Under the pieces are notes generated by a model. That model saw nothing but the letters and a program-made list of their open reading frames with translations, ran no database searches and had not been told where the DNA came from. 64,000 nucleotides of DNA from Pseudidiomarina planktonica (GTDB taxonomy: Bacteria; Pseudomonadota; Gammaproteobacteria; Enterobacterales; Alteromonadaceae), in NCBI RefSeq assembly GCF_900177775.1, contig NZ_FXWH01000001.1, forward strand, positions 1,488,001 to 1,552,000, read 5' to 3'. The position numbers and the translations under genes are program-made. Positions 7,654 to 15,851 of the stretch are shown piece by piece (position 1 is the stretch's first letter; every line of letters starts with the position of its first letter).

Positions 7654-8723
7654 TGATACTCCGGAACACTGGCCACTGCGGCAAATGGATTGTCATTGAT
7701 AATTTGCATGCGTCTATCCAGACTAATAGTCTGCTGCGCTCGCTTGGCGTCGCCGTGTAGCTGCAGAGTAAACTCAGCTTTACCATCACCAAACTCAAGT
7801 AAATCAACCTGTTTGACTATAGATAAACTAGCCAGAAACTTCTCTACACTTAACACGCTATCAATTGAATTAAGCTGTAATACCCGAATAGTTAACGCAT
7901 CAGATTCAGCATCGCTGGAACGAATACCATAAAGCTCGGCCAGTTTTTCAGCAACAGAATCCACTAATGGTGCCGCCATAAGCGCCGGATCATTGCCAAC
8001 TTCGCGCCCATACACTCGCTCATTACCTACTATAGCCTGCCACTCGAATACCCAATCACCGTTAGTGTCAGGGTCAGTTGACCGATACACGCGGGTCATC
8101 AACAGGCCATCGGCGGTGTAACGCTGCGCCGCGCGCTGCAATGGTTGCTCGAAACGCCCCCACACATCAGTAACTGAAACTCGCATGCGATCGGTTAAGT
8201 CCATTAACGGCAGTGCCACCGGAACGCCCCGTTCACGGGCACGATTCAATAATTGTTGTTTCATCACGGTAGTGCTATCGCTGGCAATAATGTCACGCGT
8301 GCCATCGTTCTGCTCTTGTGCCATCCACACCATTAAGCGTGGCCGCCGGTTGCCCCAGATGGGGGCATCTATTGTCCGCAATAATGAGTTTACTTTGCTC
8401 TCATCAAAGCTGGCCCATAACCACTGTTGCGAATTCTCATTCCGATAACCGTATTGCACCAAATAGTCGCTAACCTGCCCCTTAGCCCGCTTCACTGCGT
8501 CTTCGCTCAGCACACCAGAGTTGCCGGTAACTTTTACCACCATTTGTTCAAACACCTGCTCCAGCGCGCGCTGACGTTCAGCCTGAGCTTGCGAATTCAC
8601 GCTTACCTGAGCCTCGTACAGGTCATCTAATTCAACCGCGGCAGCGGATAGGCTAACCAGGCAAAGTAGCCCGGTTAATAATGCGCGGATTGTTGTTTTG
8701 ACGGCAGCACTGTGCACGGTCAT
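7641..8723 (-). CDS. DUF2066 secreted/periplasmic protein
   Basis: A 360-residue protein with a clear signal peptide (hydrophobic residues about 13-28, SAAA cleavage region) and no other membrane segment, matching the DUF2066 family. The function is unknown. The ATG at 8723 is preceded by GGAAG with good spacing; ten further codons upstream are open but lack a site. It precedes hda on the same transcript, overlapping by 13 bases, a pairing I recall as frequent in Alteromonadales. The mature part is rich in Gln and charged residues and ends in an Asn/Phe/Gln-rich tail. Confidence 0.85.
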   Translation of the reverse strand: MTVHSAAVKTTIRALLTGLLCLVSLSAAAVELDDLYEAQVSVNSQAQAERQRALEQVFEQMVVKVTGNSGVLSEDAVKRAKGQVSDYLVQYGYRNENSQQWLWASFDESKVNSLLRTIDAPIWGNRRPRLMVWMAQEQNDGTRDIIASDSTTVMKQQLLNRARERGVPVALPLMDLTDRMRVSVTDVWGRFEQPLQRAAQRYTADGLLMTRVYRSTDPDTNGDWVFEWQAIVGNERVYGREVGNDPALMAAPLVDSVAEKLAELYGIRSSDAESDALTIRVLQLNSIDSVLSVEKFLASLSIVKQVDLLEFGDGKAEFTLQLHGDAKRAQQTISLDRRMQIINDNPFAAVASVPEYQWQN

Positions 8724-8803
8724 ATTGCTTCCTTTTACGTTGCTAAACAGCACCCGAATAGTTGAATGATAAACAGCTGTATCCCCGGCGGCAAGTCACA
8801 AGC

Positions 8804-8812
8804 TGTGGATAA
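8804..8812 (-). promoter_or_regulatory. Perfect DnaA box upstream of DUF2066-hda
   Basis: TGTGGATAA on the + strand is the complement of TTATCCACA, the strongest R-type DnaA binding 9-mer. It lies 81 bases upstream of the DUF2066 start, in the divergent gap shared with the MFS transporter gene. Binding of DnaA here is inferred from the match alone. Confidence 0.6.
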
Positions 8813-8938
8813 CTGAAATCAGCGACCCAATTTACTTTTCAGCCCAACGCAGGACTGTTAAAGTGTGCCGATAAAGCCACTCTATCCGCCGCCAACATCC
8901 CAATATCGCTGGGCAGGCAAAACCATGGATGACCACTC

Positions 8939-10246
8939 ATGCTTAAACAACAACTTCGGGGCATAAGTTCACTTCTGACCAGCATTACCTTAATTGGTAT
9001 CTGCGTTGGTATGACAAGTACCCTGCTAAGTTTACGGGCAACCATTGAGGAATTTGGCACCTTAGTTACTGGTGTCATTATGTCGGCATACTTTATTGGC
9101 TTCTTGTTTGGCACCACCCGTGCTCCAAAAGATATTCGCCGGGTTGGTTACATTCGTGCCTTTGGCGGACTGGCGGCATTAGCTGCTTTTACCATTTTAA
9201 TACAAGCCATTTGGGTAGACCCCATCGTGTGGTTTGTAATGCGTTTTCTAACCGGTTTTGCCATTTCAGCCATTTTTGTGATTGTTGAAAGCTGGCTAAA
9301 TACCATGGCGGACAATAAAAACCGCGGTACGCTGCTGTCGGTGTATTTAGTGCTGATATATGGTGGTCTGGTGGCCGGGCAATTGGTGCTTGGGGTTACC
9401 GATCCGGCTGGTTTTGTAGCTTTCGCCATAGTTGCCCTGTTAATTAACGTGGCACTCATACCTATTCTAATCAGTGTGACGGTGGAACCCACCACCCACG
9501 ACACTAAATCGGTTCCTATTAAAACTTTGATTAAACTCGTGCCGCTTGGGGTGGCTAACGCCTTTATTATGCAGGCCTGTTATGCCATGTTCTACGGTAT
9601 AGGTCCGGTTTACGCCATTACCCTGGGCTTGTCGGTACCAGAAATATCACTATTTATGGCTGCATTTATTCTCGGTGGCATGATTTCCCAGGCACCTATT
9701 GGATTACTTTCAGATCGCCTGGATCGCCGCTTAATGATCGCTATTTGCGCAGGCTCTGGCGCTTTAATGGCACTGATTCTGTCGCAGCTATCGAGCGATC
9801 AAATTAGCTGGATTTACTTGTTCGTCGGCTTGCTTGGCGCCGCTATTTTACCGCTATATTCGCTGGGCATGGCCCACACCAATGATTATCTTGAAAAAGA
9901 TCAAATGGTTGGCGCAACCAGCTCCATTATCAAAATTGGTGGTGTCGGTTCAATCATTGGTGCACCAGCTGTAGCGGCACTTATGCAATTTGGTGAAACC
10001 AGCTATTTCTTCTACTTGCTAACGCTGTTAACGCTTATGGTGTGCGGCTACTCGTTGTATCGCATTGGTCAGCGCAAACGTGCCGAAGGGCAAACACACA
10101 GCGCCTTTGCAATGGTTTCGCCTGGGCAAACATCAGATGAGCTATTAACAACTTTGGCCGAAGATTTAGGTGACCCGGACGAAGACACCGATGATCAAAC
10201 AGCTATGACCAGCGGTGCCATTTTAAAACATGGTGACAACGGTTAA
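8939..10246 (+). CDS. MFS transporter, YcaD-like
   Basis: A 435-residue inner membrane protein with 12 hydrophobic helices and a 50-residue acidic cytoplasmic tail (DPDEDTDDQTAM). The early GICVGMTSTLLSLRATIEEFG and the RVGYIRAFGG loop after helix 2 are typical of the YcaD subgroup of the major facilitator superfamily. The substrate is unknown. It is divergent from DUF2066-hda and convergent with pgm, with ten bases between stops. No strong ribosome binding site is visible ahead of the ATG at 8939, so the start is less certain than the reading frame. Confidence 0.88.
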   Translation: MLKQQLRGISSLLTSITLIGICVGMTSTLLSLRATIEEFGTLVTGVIMSAYFIGFLFGTTRAPKDIRRVGYIRAFGGLAALAAFTILIQAIWVDPIVWFVMRFLTGFAISAIFVIVESWLNTMADNKNRGTLLSVYLVLIYGGLVAGQLVLGVTDPAGFVAFAIVALLINVALIPILISVTVEPTTHDTKSVPIKTLIKLVPLGVANAFIMQACYAMFYGIGPVYAITLGLSVPEISLFMAAFILGGMISQAPIGLLSDRLDRRLMIAICAGSGALMALILSQLSSDQISWIYLFVGLLGAAILPLYSLGMAHTNDYLEKDQMVGATSSIIKIGGVGSIIGAPAVAALMQFGETSYFFYLLTLLTLMVCGYSLYRIGQRKRAEGQTHSAFAMVSPGQTSDELLTTLAEDLGDPDEDTDDQTAMTSGAILKHGDNG

Positions 10247-10256
10247 TTACTAACAG

Positions 10257-11897
10257 TTAGCTGCTAAGCCAGGTGCGCACTAATTCCGCCGCTTCCTGGC
10301 TTAACTCTTGTAGGTGTTCCTCACTGACAAAACTCTCACAGTAAATTTTGTACACCGGCTCGGTGCCTGACGGCCGCGCCGCAAACCAGCCCTGCTCGGT
10401 AACTACTTTTACGCCACCAATCAAGGCATCGTTGGCTGGTGCTTTGGTTAGAATAGCGCTAACCGGATGCCCGGCTAAGGTTTCTAACTTCAGTTTGTAC
10501 GCGCGAATGCCTTTAAAACCTGCATTCAGTTCCGCAGATGAGGCTTCATCAACCCGTTGATAATAAGCCGTGCCATGTTGTTCACATAAATTGGCATAAT
10601 ATTCACCCGGGTTTTTGCCACTTACTGCCGTAATCTCAGCGGCCAGCAAGGCCAAAATAATACCGTCTTTGTCGGTAGTCCAAACCTGTCCTTTTCTATC
10701 AGCAAAGGTGGCCCCGGCGCTTTCTTCGCCAGCAAATGCCATGGTGCCGGCAGCTAGCTCAGGTGCAAACCATTTAAACCCAACCGGCATTTCCCGCACT
10801 GTACGATTATTGGCTGCCGCAACACGGTCAATCATGGCGCTGGAAACCAAAGTTTTACCAATGGTTAAGTCTTTTTCCCAACTCCGGTTCTTAGCCAGAT
10901 AATCAATGGCTACGGCAAGATAATGATTAGGGTTTAACAGGCCGTGCGTAGGTGTAACTATGCCGTGACGGTCATAATCAGGGTCATTACCCACCGCCAC
11001 ATCAAAATCATTTTGCAGTTTTAACAGTGGCGCCATGGCACACGCAGAAGAGCAATCCATGCGGATTTGCCCGTCTTTGTCCAGGCTCATAAAGCTGAAG
11101 CTAGGATCTACTACATTGTTTAATACAGTGATATTAAGGTTATAGCGCTCGGCAATTAACGGCCAGTAGCTGGCGCCCGCGCCACCCATAGCGTCCACTC
11201 CAATACGAATACCGGCTTTGGTAATGGCATCAATATCAATCACCTCGGCCAGTGCTTCAATATAGTCGGCGCGCCAGTCTACTTCACGGCACAGTTCAGA
11301 CGCTTGTGCAGCTTCATAAGAAATTGCGTTCACGCCCATTAACTCAGCGCTTAAAATGGCATTAGCGTATTTTTCAATGGTTCGGGTAACATCGGTATCG
11401 GCCGGTCCACCATGGGGCGGATTGTATTTAAAACCACCGTCAGCCGGCGGATTATGCGAAGGAGTAATAACCACACCGTCAGCTAAACCACTGGTGCGCC
11501 CCTTGTTGTGACGCAAAATCGCGTGACTGATGACCGGTGTTGGCGTATAGCCGTTGTCAGCCTGAATGTGTACTTCAACGCCGTTGGCCACAAACACTTC
11601 CAATGCCGTCATAAACGCTGCTTCAGACAATGCATGGGTATCACGACCCAGCAATAATGGCCCGGTAATGCCCTGCTCTTCGCGATAGGCGCAAAGCGCC
11701 TGACTAATAGCCAACACATGCGCTTCGTTAAACGAATTCTTCAGTGCCGAGCCGCGGTGTCCTGAGGTACCGAAAGCCACTTTCTGGGATTTCTGGCGCG
11801 GATCCACCTCGTTTACAAAATAGGCGCTAACCAGCACCGCAACATTAGTTAAGTCTTCTGCTTGAGCCGGCTGCCCGGCGCGAGGGTGAAGTGCCAT
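10257..11897 (-). CDS. pgm: Phosphoglucomutase (alpha-D-glucose specific)
   Basis: Interconverts glucose 1-phosphate and glucose 6-phosphate in the cytoplasm. The 546-residue protein matches the E. coli Pgm length. The phosphoserine loop is VVITPSHNPPADGGFKYN, the metal-binding loop is GNDPDYDRHG, the sugar-binding loop is FAGEESAGATF, and the C-terminal phosphate-binding loop is ARPSGTEPVYKIY. Its ATG overlaps the seqA stop by one base (TAATG), the same seqA-pgm operon as in E. coli. Confidence 0.97.
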   Translation of the reverse strand: MALHPRAGQPAQAEDLTNVAVLVSAYFVNEVDPRQKSQKVAFGTSGHRGSALKNSFNEAHVLAISQALCAYREEQGITGPLLLGRDTHALSEAAFMTALEVFVANGVEVHIQADNGYTPTPVISHAILRHNKGRTSGLADGVVITPSHNPPADGGFKYNPPHGGPADTDVTRTIEKYANAILSAELMGVNAISYEAAQASELCREVDWRADYIEALAEVIDIDAITKAGIRIGVDAMGGAGASYWPLIAERYNLNITVLNNVVDPSFSFMSLDKDGQIRMDCSSACAMAPLLKLQNDFDVAVGNDPDYDRHGIVTPTHGLLNPNHYLAVAIDYLAKNRSWEKDLTIGKTLVSSAMIDRVAAANNRTVREMPVGFKWFAPELAAGTMAFAGEESAGATFADRKGQVWTTDKDGIILALLAAEITAVSGKNPGEYYANLCEQHGTAYYQRVDEASSAELNAGFKGIRAYKLKLETLAGHPVSAILTKAPANDALIGGVKVVTEQGWFAARPSGTEPVYKIYCESFVSEEHLQELSQEAAELVRTWLSS

Positions 11898-12391
11898 TAT
11901 AAGAAGTCCCTGATTTTCTCTGCGTCCGCTTCGCTATAACCCAGCTCTTTGGCAACCTGAGTTAACATCGACTTTTTGCGAGTTGTATTATTGTTGGTGA
12001 TGACCCAGTACGGCGAGGCCGGGATTTGTTTTGGATTGGTACTGTTACCCGCTTGCGCTAGTTCATTTTCTGAGGCGGCAAAGTAGATACGATCGCGTCC
12101 CCGCACTTGTAATACCCGGCTAAAGTCGTCGGCATGGCAACGATACAACATAGCCAAAATATGCAGAAAACGCGCGACTACGCTGCGCTGTTCGGCTAAA
12201 TCTGCGTGATTCAGCACATCAAAAATTCGGCGTTGTGACGCGGCACTGGCAAGTACCGGCTGCGCCGTACCTTTGGGCAGGTTTAGTAAGCGACGCAAAA
12301 TATCCGATGCACTTTCACCAATGTGCTGCGTGTGCCCCGCAATATGTGCGTAAACATCATCGTCAACTTCAATCCGTTTGCTCATGCTCAT
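11897..12391 (-). CDS. seqA: Replication initiation negative modulator SeqA
   Basis: Binds hemimethylated GATC sites, sequesters oriC and organises new DNA. The N-terminal oligomerisation domain is recognisable (IEVDDDVYAHIAGHTQHIGE and ASDILRRLLNLP). The C-terminal DNA-binding domain has SPYWVITNNNTTRKKSML, matching the WVITNTNTGRK loop of E. coli. The product is about 164 residues, shorter than E. coli (181), with a shorter linker. The ATG at 12391 has AGAAGG just upstream; the ATG two codons later (12385) is equally possible. It is divergent from ybfF and overlaps pgm by one base. Confidence 0.95.
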   Translation of the reverse strand: MSMSKRIEVDDDVYAHIAGHTQHIGESASDILRRLLNLPKGTAQPVLASAASQRRIFDVLNHADLAEQRSVVARFLHILAMLYRCHADDFSRVLQVRGRDRIYFAASENELAQAGNSTNPKQIPASPYWVITNNNTTRKKSMLTQVAKELGYSEADAEKIRDFL

Positions 12392-12548
12392 GCTACCTTC
12401 TGAAATGATAGGAACATTATACGCATGCCACATAAATGCTCCATGCCTGATTCACACAAATACGCAAAGCTATGTACTGGGTATGGTTGCGACAATTGGC
12501 TTTGTAACCGACAATAGTAGGCTAATCATTTGTGGTAAAGGAATTCCT

Positions 12549-13328
12549 ATGAGCTCAGATTTACTCAATTACGAGAAACGCGGTAGTGGCCCTACTGTAG
12601 TCTTAATTCATGGTTTGTTTGGCGACGCGGACAACCTCAACACTCTCGCTCGTAGCCTGGAAGATGAATTCACCACGTTGGCCGTAGACGTACGCAATCA
12701 CGGCGACTCCTTTCATACTGACAGCATGGACTATGACAGCATGGCAGCGGATGTCATTGCAGTGATGGACCACTTAAAAATAAAGCAGGCTTTTTTGGTG
12801 GGTCATTCCATGGGTGGTAAAATTGCCATGCAAATAGCCATAGATCATCCTGATCGAGTTCACGCTGCCGTGTTTGCCGATATTGCTCCAGTTGCATACG
12901 ATGCGCGCCATCGCGACATCCTAAACGCTCTTAAAGAGCTGGATTTAAGTAAGGTAGATAACCGCGGTGATGCCGACAAACAACTGGCGCAAGCTATTGA
13001 AACTCGCGGCGTACGCCAGTTTTTGCTAAAAAACTTACGCCGCAAAGACGGCGCCTATCAGTGGCGACTAAATCTGGATGTTATTGACGCGAATTACCAA
13101 ACGCTTACCGGCGGCATTGGCGAGGGCTCCTATGAAGGCCCAGTGTTGTTTATTAAAGGTGGCGAATCCGACTACATTTTAAAAGAGCATCAGGATGCCA
13201 TAAACAAGCAATTCCCTAATGCTGAAGCCAAGATAATGGACGGTGCCGGGCATTGGCTGCACGCTGAAAAGCCGCGTATATTTAACCGTTTGGTGAAACG
13301 CTTTTTAGACGCCAATACTCGCTCGTAG
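12549..13328 (+). CDS. ybfF: Alpha/beta-fold esterase YbfF
   Basis: A cytoplasmic alpha/beta hydrolase of the YbfF type; E. coli YbfF hydrolyses acyl-CoA and other short esters. The ATG at 12549 follows AAAGGA and yields 259 residues. The longer open frame upstream has no family similarity. The oxyanion region is LIHGLFGDADN, the nucleophile elbow GHSMGGK, the acid is probably the Asp in GGESDYI, and the histidine is in GAGHWLHAEKP. The gene is divergent from seqA-pgm and precedes DUF2788-fldA-fur, an arrangement shared with E. coli. Confidence 0.93.
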   Translation: MSSDLLNYEKRGSGPTVVLIHGLFGDADNLNTLARSLEDEFTTLAVDVRNHGDSFHTDSMDYDSMAADVIAVMDHLKIKQAFLVGHSMGGKIAMQIAIDHPDRVHAAVFADIAPVAYDARHRDILNALKELDLSKVDNRGDADKQLAQAIETRGVRQFLLKNLRRKDGAYQWRLNLDVIDANYQTLTGGIGEGSYEGPVLFIKGGESDYILKEHQDAINKQFPNAEAKIMDGAGHWLHAEKPRIFNRLVKRFLDANTRS

Positions 13329-13386
13329 CGGCCGCCTATGTTAGTATTAGGCACAATTTTCAAAACAAATTCCGGTGTAAATACTG

Positions 13387-13602
13387 ATGTTATCGGAACA
13401 TTTTGAGCAAATAGAAGCCTTAGGCTTGAATCTGGCAATGGCCGCTTTATTTTTATTAATCGGTCTGGCCATTCATGACGTATTAAAAAACGGTAAAGTA
13501 CCGCCGTTCGGCCGTTGGGCTGTATGGACAGTATTGTTTGTTGGCTGCGCCGGCTTTATTGCAAAAGGCGTTATTCAGGCATTCTTTAGTGGCGGCATCT
13601 AA
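13387..13602 (+). CDS. DUF2788 small membrane protein
   Basis: A 71-residue protein with two hydrophobic helices (about residues 13-30 and 44-65) separated by a short basic/proline loop (KNGKVPPFGR). It fits the DUF2788 family, which has no known function and usually sits between ybfF and fldA in Alteromonadales and Vibrio. It starts 58 bases after ybfF and ends 57 bases before fldA, so it could share their transcript. Confidence 0.85.
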   Translation: MLSEHFEQIEALGLNLAMAALFLLIGLAIHDVLKNGKVPPFGRWAVWTVLFVGCAGFIAKGVIQAFFSGGI

Positions 13603-13659
13603 GCAATAGATAAAGCCTATTCTATTCAACTGTTACGTAAAAGTGGTGAAACGAACTCT

Positions 13660-14184
13660 ATGGCAAGCGTAGGTATTTTTTTCGGCAGTGATACTGGTAA
13701 TACGGAAGCTGTGGCTCAAATGATTCAAAAAGAGCTCGGCAAGAAGCTGGTCGATGTGTTCGATATTGCGAAATCAAGCAAAGAGCAGATTGCTGACTAC
13801 GATTTACTCTTGTTTGGTATTCCAACCTGGTATTACGGTGAAGCCCAATGTGACTGGGATGACTTTTTCCCGGAATTAGAAGATATCGATTTTACCGATA
13901 AGCTCATTGCTATTTTTGGTTGTGGCGATCAGGAAGACTACGCCGAGTACTTCCTGGATGCCATGGGCATGATTCGCGATATCGTTGAAACGCATGGCGG
14001 TATTGTGATTGGTCATTGGCCTACTGAAGGATATAACTTCGAGGCCTCTAAAGGCCTGGTCGATGACGACCACTTTGTTGGTCTGGGCATTGATGAAGAC
14101 CGCCAACCAGAATTAACGAAAGAGCGCGTGCAAAAATGGTGTGCGCAAGTGTATGAAGAAATGTGCTTAGCCGAATTAGCATAA
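13660..14184 (+). CDS. fldA: Flavodoxin FldA (long chain)
   Basis: A small FMN electron carrier that can replace ferredoxin and reduces partners such as IspG/IspH, BioB and MetH. The 174-residue protein shows the FMN phosphate loop GSDTGNTEAVA (residues 9-19), the WYYGEAQCDWDDFFPEL loop with a stacking aromatic, and CGDQEDYAEYFLDAMG, which belongs to long-chain flavodoxins. It is very acidic. It is followed by fur, as in E. coli. A 100-base gap separates them and holds an inverted repeat (14215-14231) and a TATACT motif, so fur may have its own promoter. Confidence 0.97.
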   Translation: MASVGIFFGSDTGNTEAVAQMIQKELGKKLVDVFDIAKSSKEQIADYDLLLFGIPTWYYGEAQCDWDDFFPELEDIDFTDKLIAIFGCGDQEDYAEYFLDAMGMIRDIVETHGGIVIGHWPTEGYNFEASKGLVDDDHFVGLGIDEDRQPELTKERVQKWCAQVYEEMCLAELA

Positions 14185-14214
14185 CGGGTCAGTTGTAACT
14201 CGTATAGTAACCAC

Positions 14215-14254
14215 GGGAAATCTCGTTTCCCCCTGCTGCTAATCTGGCTATACT
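14215..14254 (+). promoter_or_regulatory. Inverted repeat and possible -10 element upstream of fur
   Basis: GGGAAA (14215-14220), five bases, then TTTCCC (14226-14231) form an inverted repeat after fldA. No T run follows, so it is a poor terminator. TATACT at 14249-14254 could be the -10 of a fur promoter whose -35 would overlap the right arm of the repeat. This is inferred by eye. Confidence 0.25.
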
Positions 14255-14284
14255 CAGTCTGAACTCAACCGACAGTGAAAAACT

Positions 14285-14734
14285 ATGACAAGCATCGACG
14301 AACAACAATTAAAACGTGCCGGGCTGAAAGTAACCTCACCTCGGGTAAAAATACTTGAGATGCTGAAAGATCCAAATAATCAGCATATCAGCGCCGAAGA
14401 TATGTATAAGCTGCTGCTTGAGCGTAAAGAAGAAATCGGTCTGGCAACGGTTTATCGCGTGTTGAACCAGTTTGATGATGCCGGCATTGTAACGCGTCAC
14501 CACTTTGAAGGTGGCCGCTCGGTATTTGAGCTTAGTAATAAACATCACCATGATCATTTGGTTTGTTTAACCTGCGGTCATGTGTTCGAGTTTGAAGACA
14601 ACGTGATTGAGCGCCGCCAGGACGAAATCGCCGCGGCCAACAAGCTAACGCTGACCAACCACAGCTTGTATCTGTACGGTGAATGCCAACGTGGTGAAGG
14701 TTGTGAATACAAAGCGCATCAAGACGGGGCGTAA
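14285..14734 (+). CDS. fur: Ferric uptake regulator Fur
   Basis: An iron-responsive repressor. The 149-residue protein has the N-terminal winged helix (LKVTSPRVKILEML; GLATVYRVLNQFDDAGIV) and the dimerisation/metal domain with the histidine cluster HHHDH at about 87-91 and the structural zinc pair Cys94 and Cys97 (LVCLTCGH). Two more cysteines lie in ECQRGEGCEYK near the C-terminus. Length and motifs match E. coli Fur (148). I found no convincing Fur box in its own short upstream region. Confidence 0.97.
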   Translation: MTSIDEQQLKRAGLKVTSPRVKILEMLKDPNNQHISAEDMYKLLLERKEEIGLATVYRVLNQFDDAGIVTRHHFEGGRSVFELSNKHHHDHLVCLTCGHVFEFEDNVIERRQDEIAAANKLTLTNHSLYLYGECQRGEGCEYKAHQDGA

Positions 14735-14739
14735 CTACT

Positions 14740-15768
14740 ATGCGCTTCATGATTTATGGTGCTTACGGTTATACCGGTAAACTGATTGCCCAGCACGCCA
14801 AAAAAATGGGCTACACCCCGGTGCTTGCAGGCCGTTCGAAAGCCAAGGTTCAACAACTGGCTGAACGGTTAGAACTACCGTGGCAAGCCTTTGCATTAGA
14901 TAATCATGACGACGTGGTTGAAGCTTTAACCGATATTAGTCTGGTTATTAATTGTGCCGGCCCGTTTTCAGCAACAGCCCCACCAATGATTCAAGCCTGC
15001 ATTAGCGCGCGAGTTCATTACCTGGATATCACGGGTGAACTGGATACCTTTGAATATGCTCACAGTCAGCACCAACAAGCGAAAGAAGCTGGCATAGTGC
15101 TGTGCCCGGGTGTTGGCTTTGACGTGATTCCAACCGATTGCGTAGCAGCGCGCTTAAACGCCCTAATGCCAAATGCGGTTAGCTTAAAGCTTGGTTTCGA
15201 CTCGCGCTCAAGCATGAGTCAGGGTACCGCTAAAACCAGCGTTGAGCGTTTAGCTATTGGCGGCGCTGTGCGTGAAGACGGCGTGATCAAGAATGTGCCG
15301 CTAGCATACAAAGCCGAAACTATTGATTTTGGTGATGGCGAAAAATATGCCATGACTATTCCATGGGGCGATGTGGCAACAGCCTACTACACTACTGAAA
15401 TACCAAATATTGAAGTGTATATTCCAGCCAGCCCAACCCTGGTGAAACGTTTGCGCCGGTTAAACTGGTTCCGCTGGTTGCTGGCTTTTAAACCAGTACA
15501 AAACTGGATGAAAAAGAAAGTAGAACAGCAACCTGCCGGCCCGGACGAAAAGCAGCGCGAGAAGAACCCAACTTATGTTTGGGGCGAAATCAGTAACGCC
15601 AAAGGTGAAACTGAAACGCTGCGGGTAAAAGTAAAAAATGGCTATACCCTTACCGCATATGGCGCCGTCGACATTTGCCAGTTTGTACTACACCATACGC
15701 CTGAAGGTGGTTATTACACCCCTTCGCGTTTATACGGCGCTAAACTGCTAGACAAATACATCGTTTAA
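14740..15768 (+). CDS. Saccharopine dehydrogenase-like / trans-acting enoyl reductase family protein
   Basis: A 342-residue protein with an N-terminal Rossmann fold (YGAYGYTGKLIAQHA, a GxxGxxG nucleotide loop) followed by VLAGRSKAKVQQLAERL and VINCAGPFSATAPPM, the signature of the saccharopine-dehydrogenase-like and trans-acting enoyl reductase family. The true substrate is unknown; these proteins are not lysine-pathway enzymes in most bacteria. The C-terminal half has a basic stretch (KKKVEQQPAGPDEKQREK) and a YTPSRLYG tail. It begins five bases after fur and may be co-transcribed with it. A terminator follows it. Confidence 0.85.
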   Translation: MRFMIYGAYGYTGKLIAQHAKKMGYTPVLAGRSKAKVQQLAERLELPWQAFALDNHDDVVEALTDISLVINCAGPFSATAPPMIQACISARVHYLDITGELDTFEYAHSQHQQAKEAGIVLCPGVGFDVIPTDCVAARLNALMPNAVSLKLGFDSRSSMSQGTAKTSVERLAIGGAVREDGVIKNVPLAYKAETIDFGDGEKYAMTIPWGDVATAYYTTEIPNIEVYIPASPTLVKRLRRLNWFRWLLAFKPVQNWMKKKVEQQPAGPDEKQREKNPTYVWGEISNAKGETETLRVKVKNGYTLTAYGAVDICQFVLHHTPEGGYYTPSRLYGAKLLDKYIV

Positions 15769-15807
15769 TAGCCAACTTTATAGCACTAAGCTACAGATAT
15801 AAAAAAC

Positions 15808-15830
15808 GCACCCGAAGGTGCATTTTTTTT
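15808..15830. terminator. Bidirectional intrinsic terminator
   Basis: A GCACC-CGAA-GGTGC hairpin (15808-15821) is preceded by six A and followed by eight T, so it works in either direction. It lies between the convergent saccharopine-dehydrogenase-like gene and glnS. Confidence 0.9.
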
Positions 15831-15851
15831 GTTGTTCAACCCAAGCCAGCT

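Noticed and set aside
10247-10260. CTAACAGTTAG palindrome between the MFS gene and pgm
   Set aside because: Too short and lacking a T run; it overlaps the pgm stop region and is not convincing as a terminator or operator.
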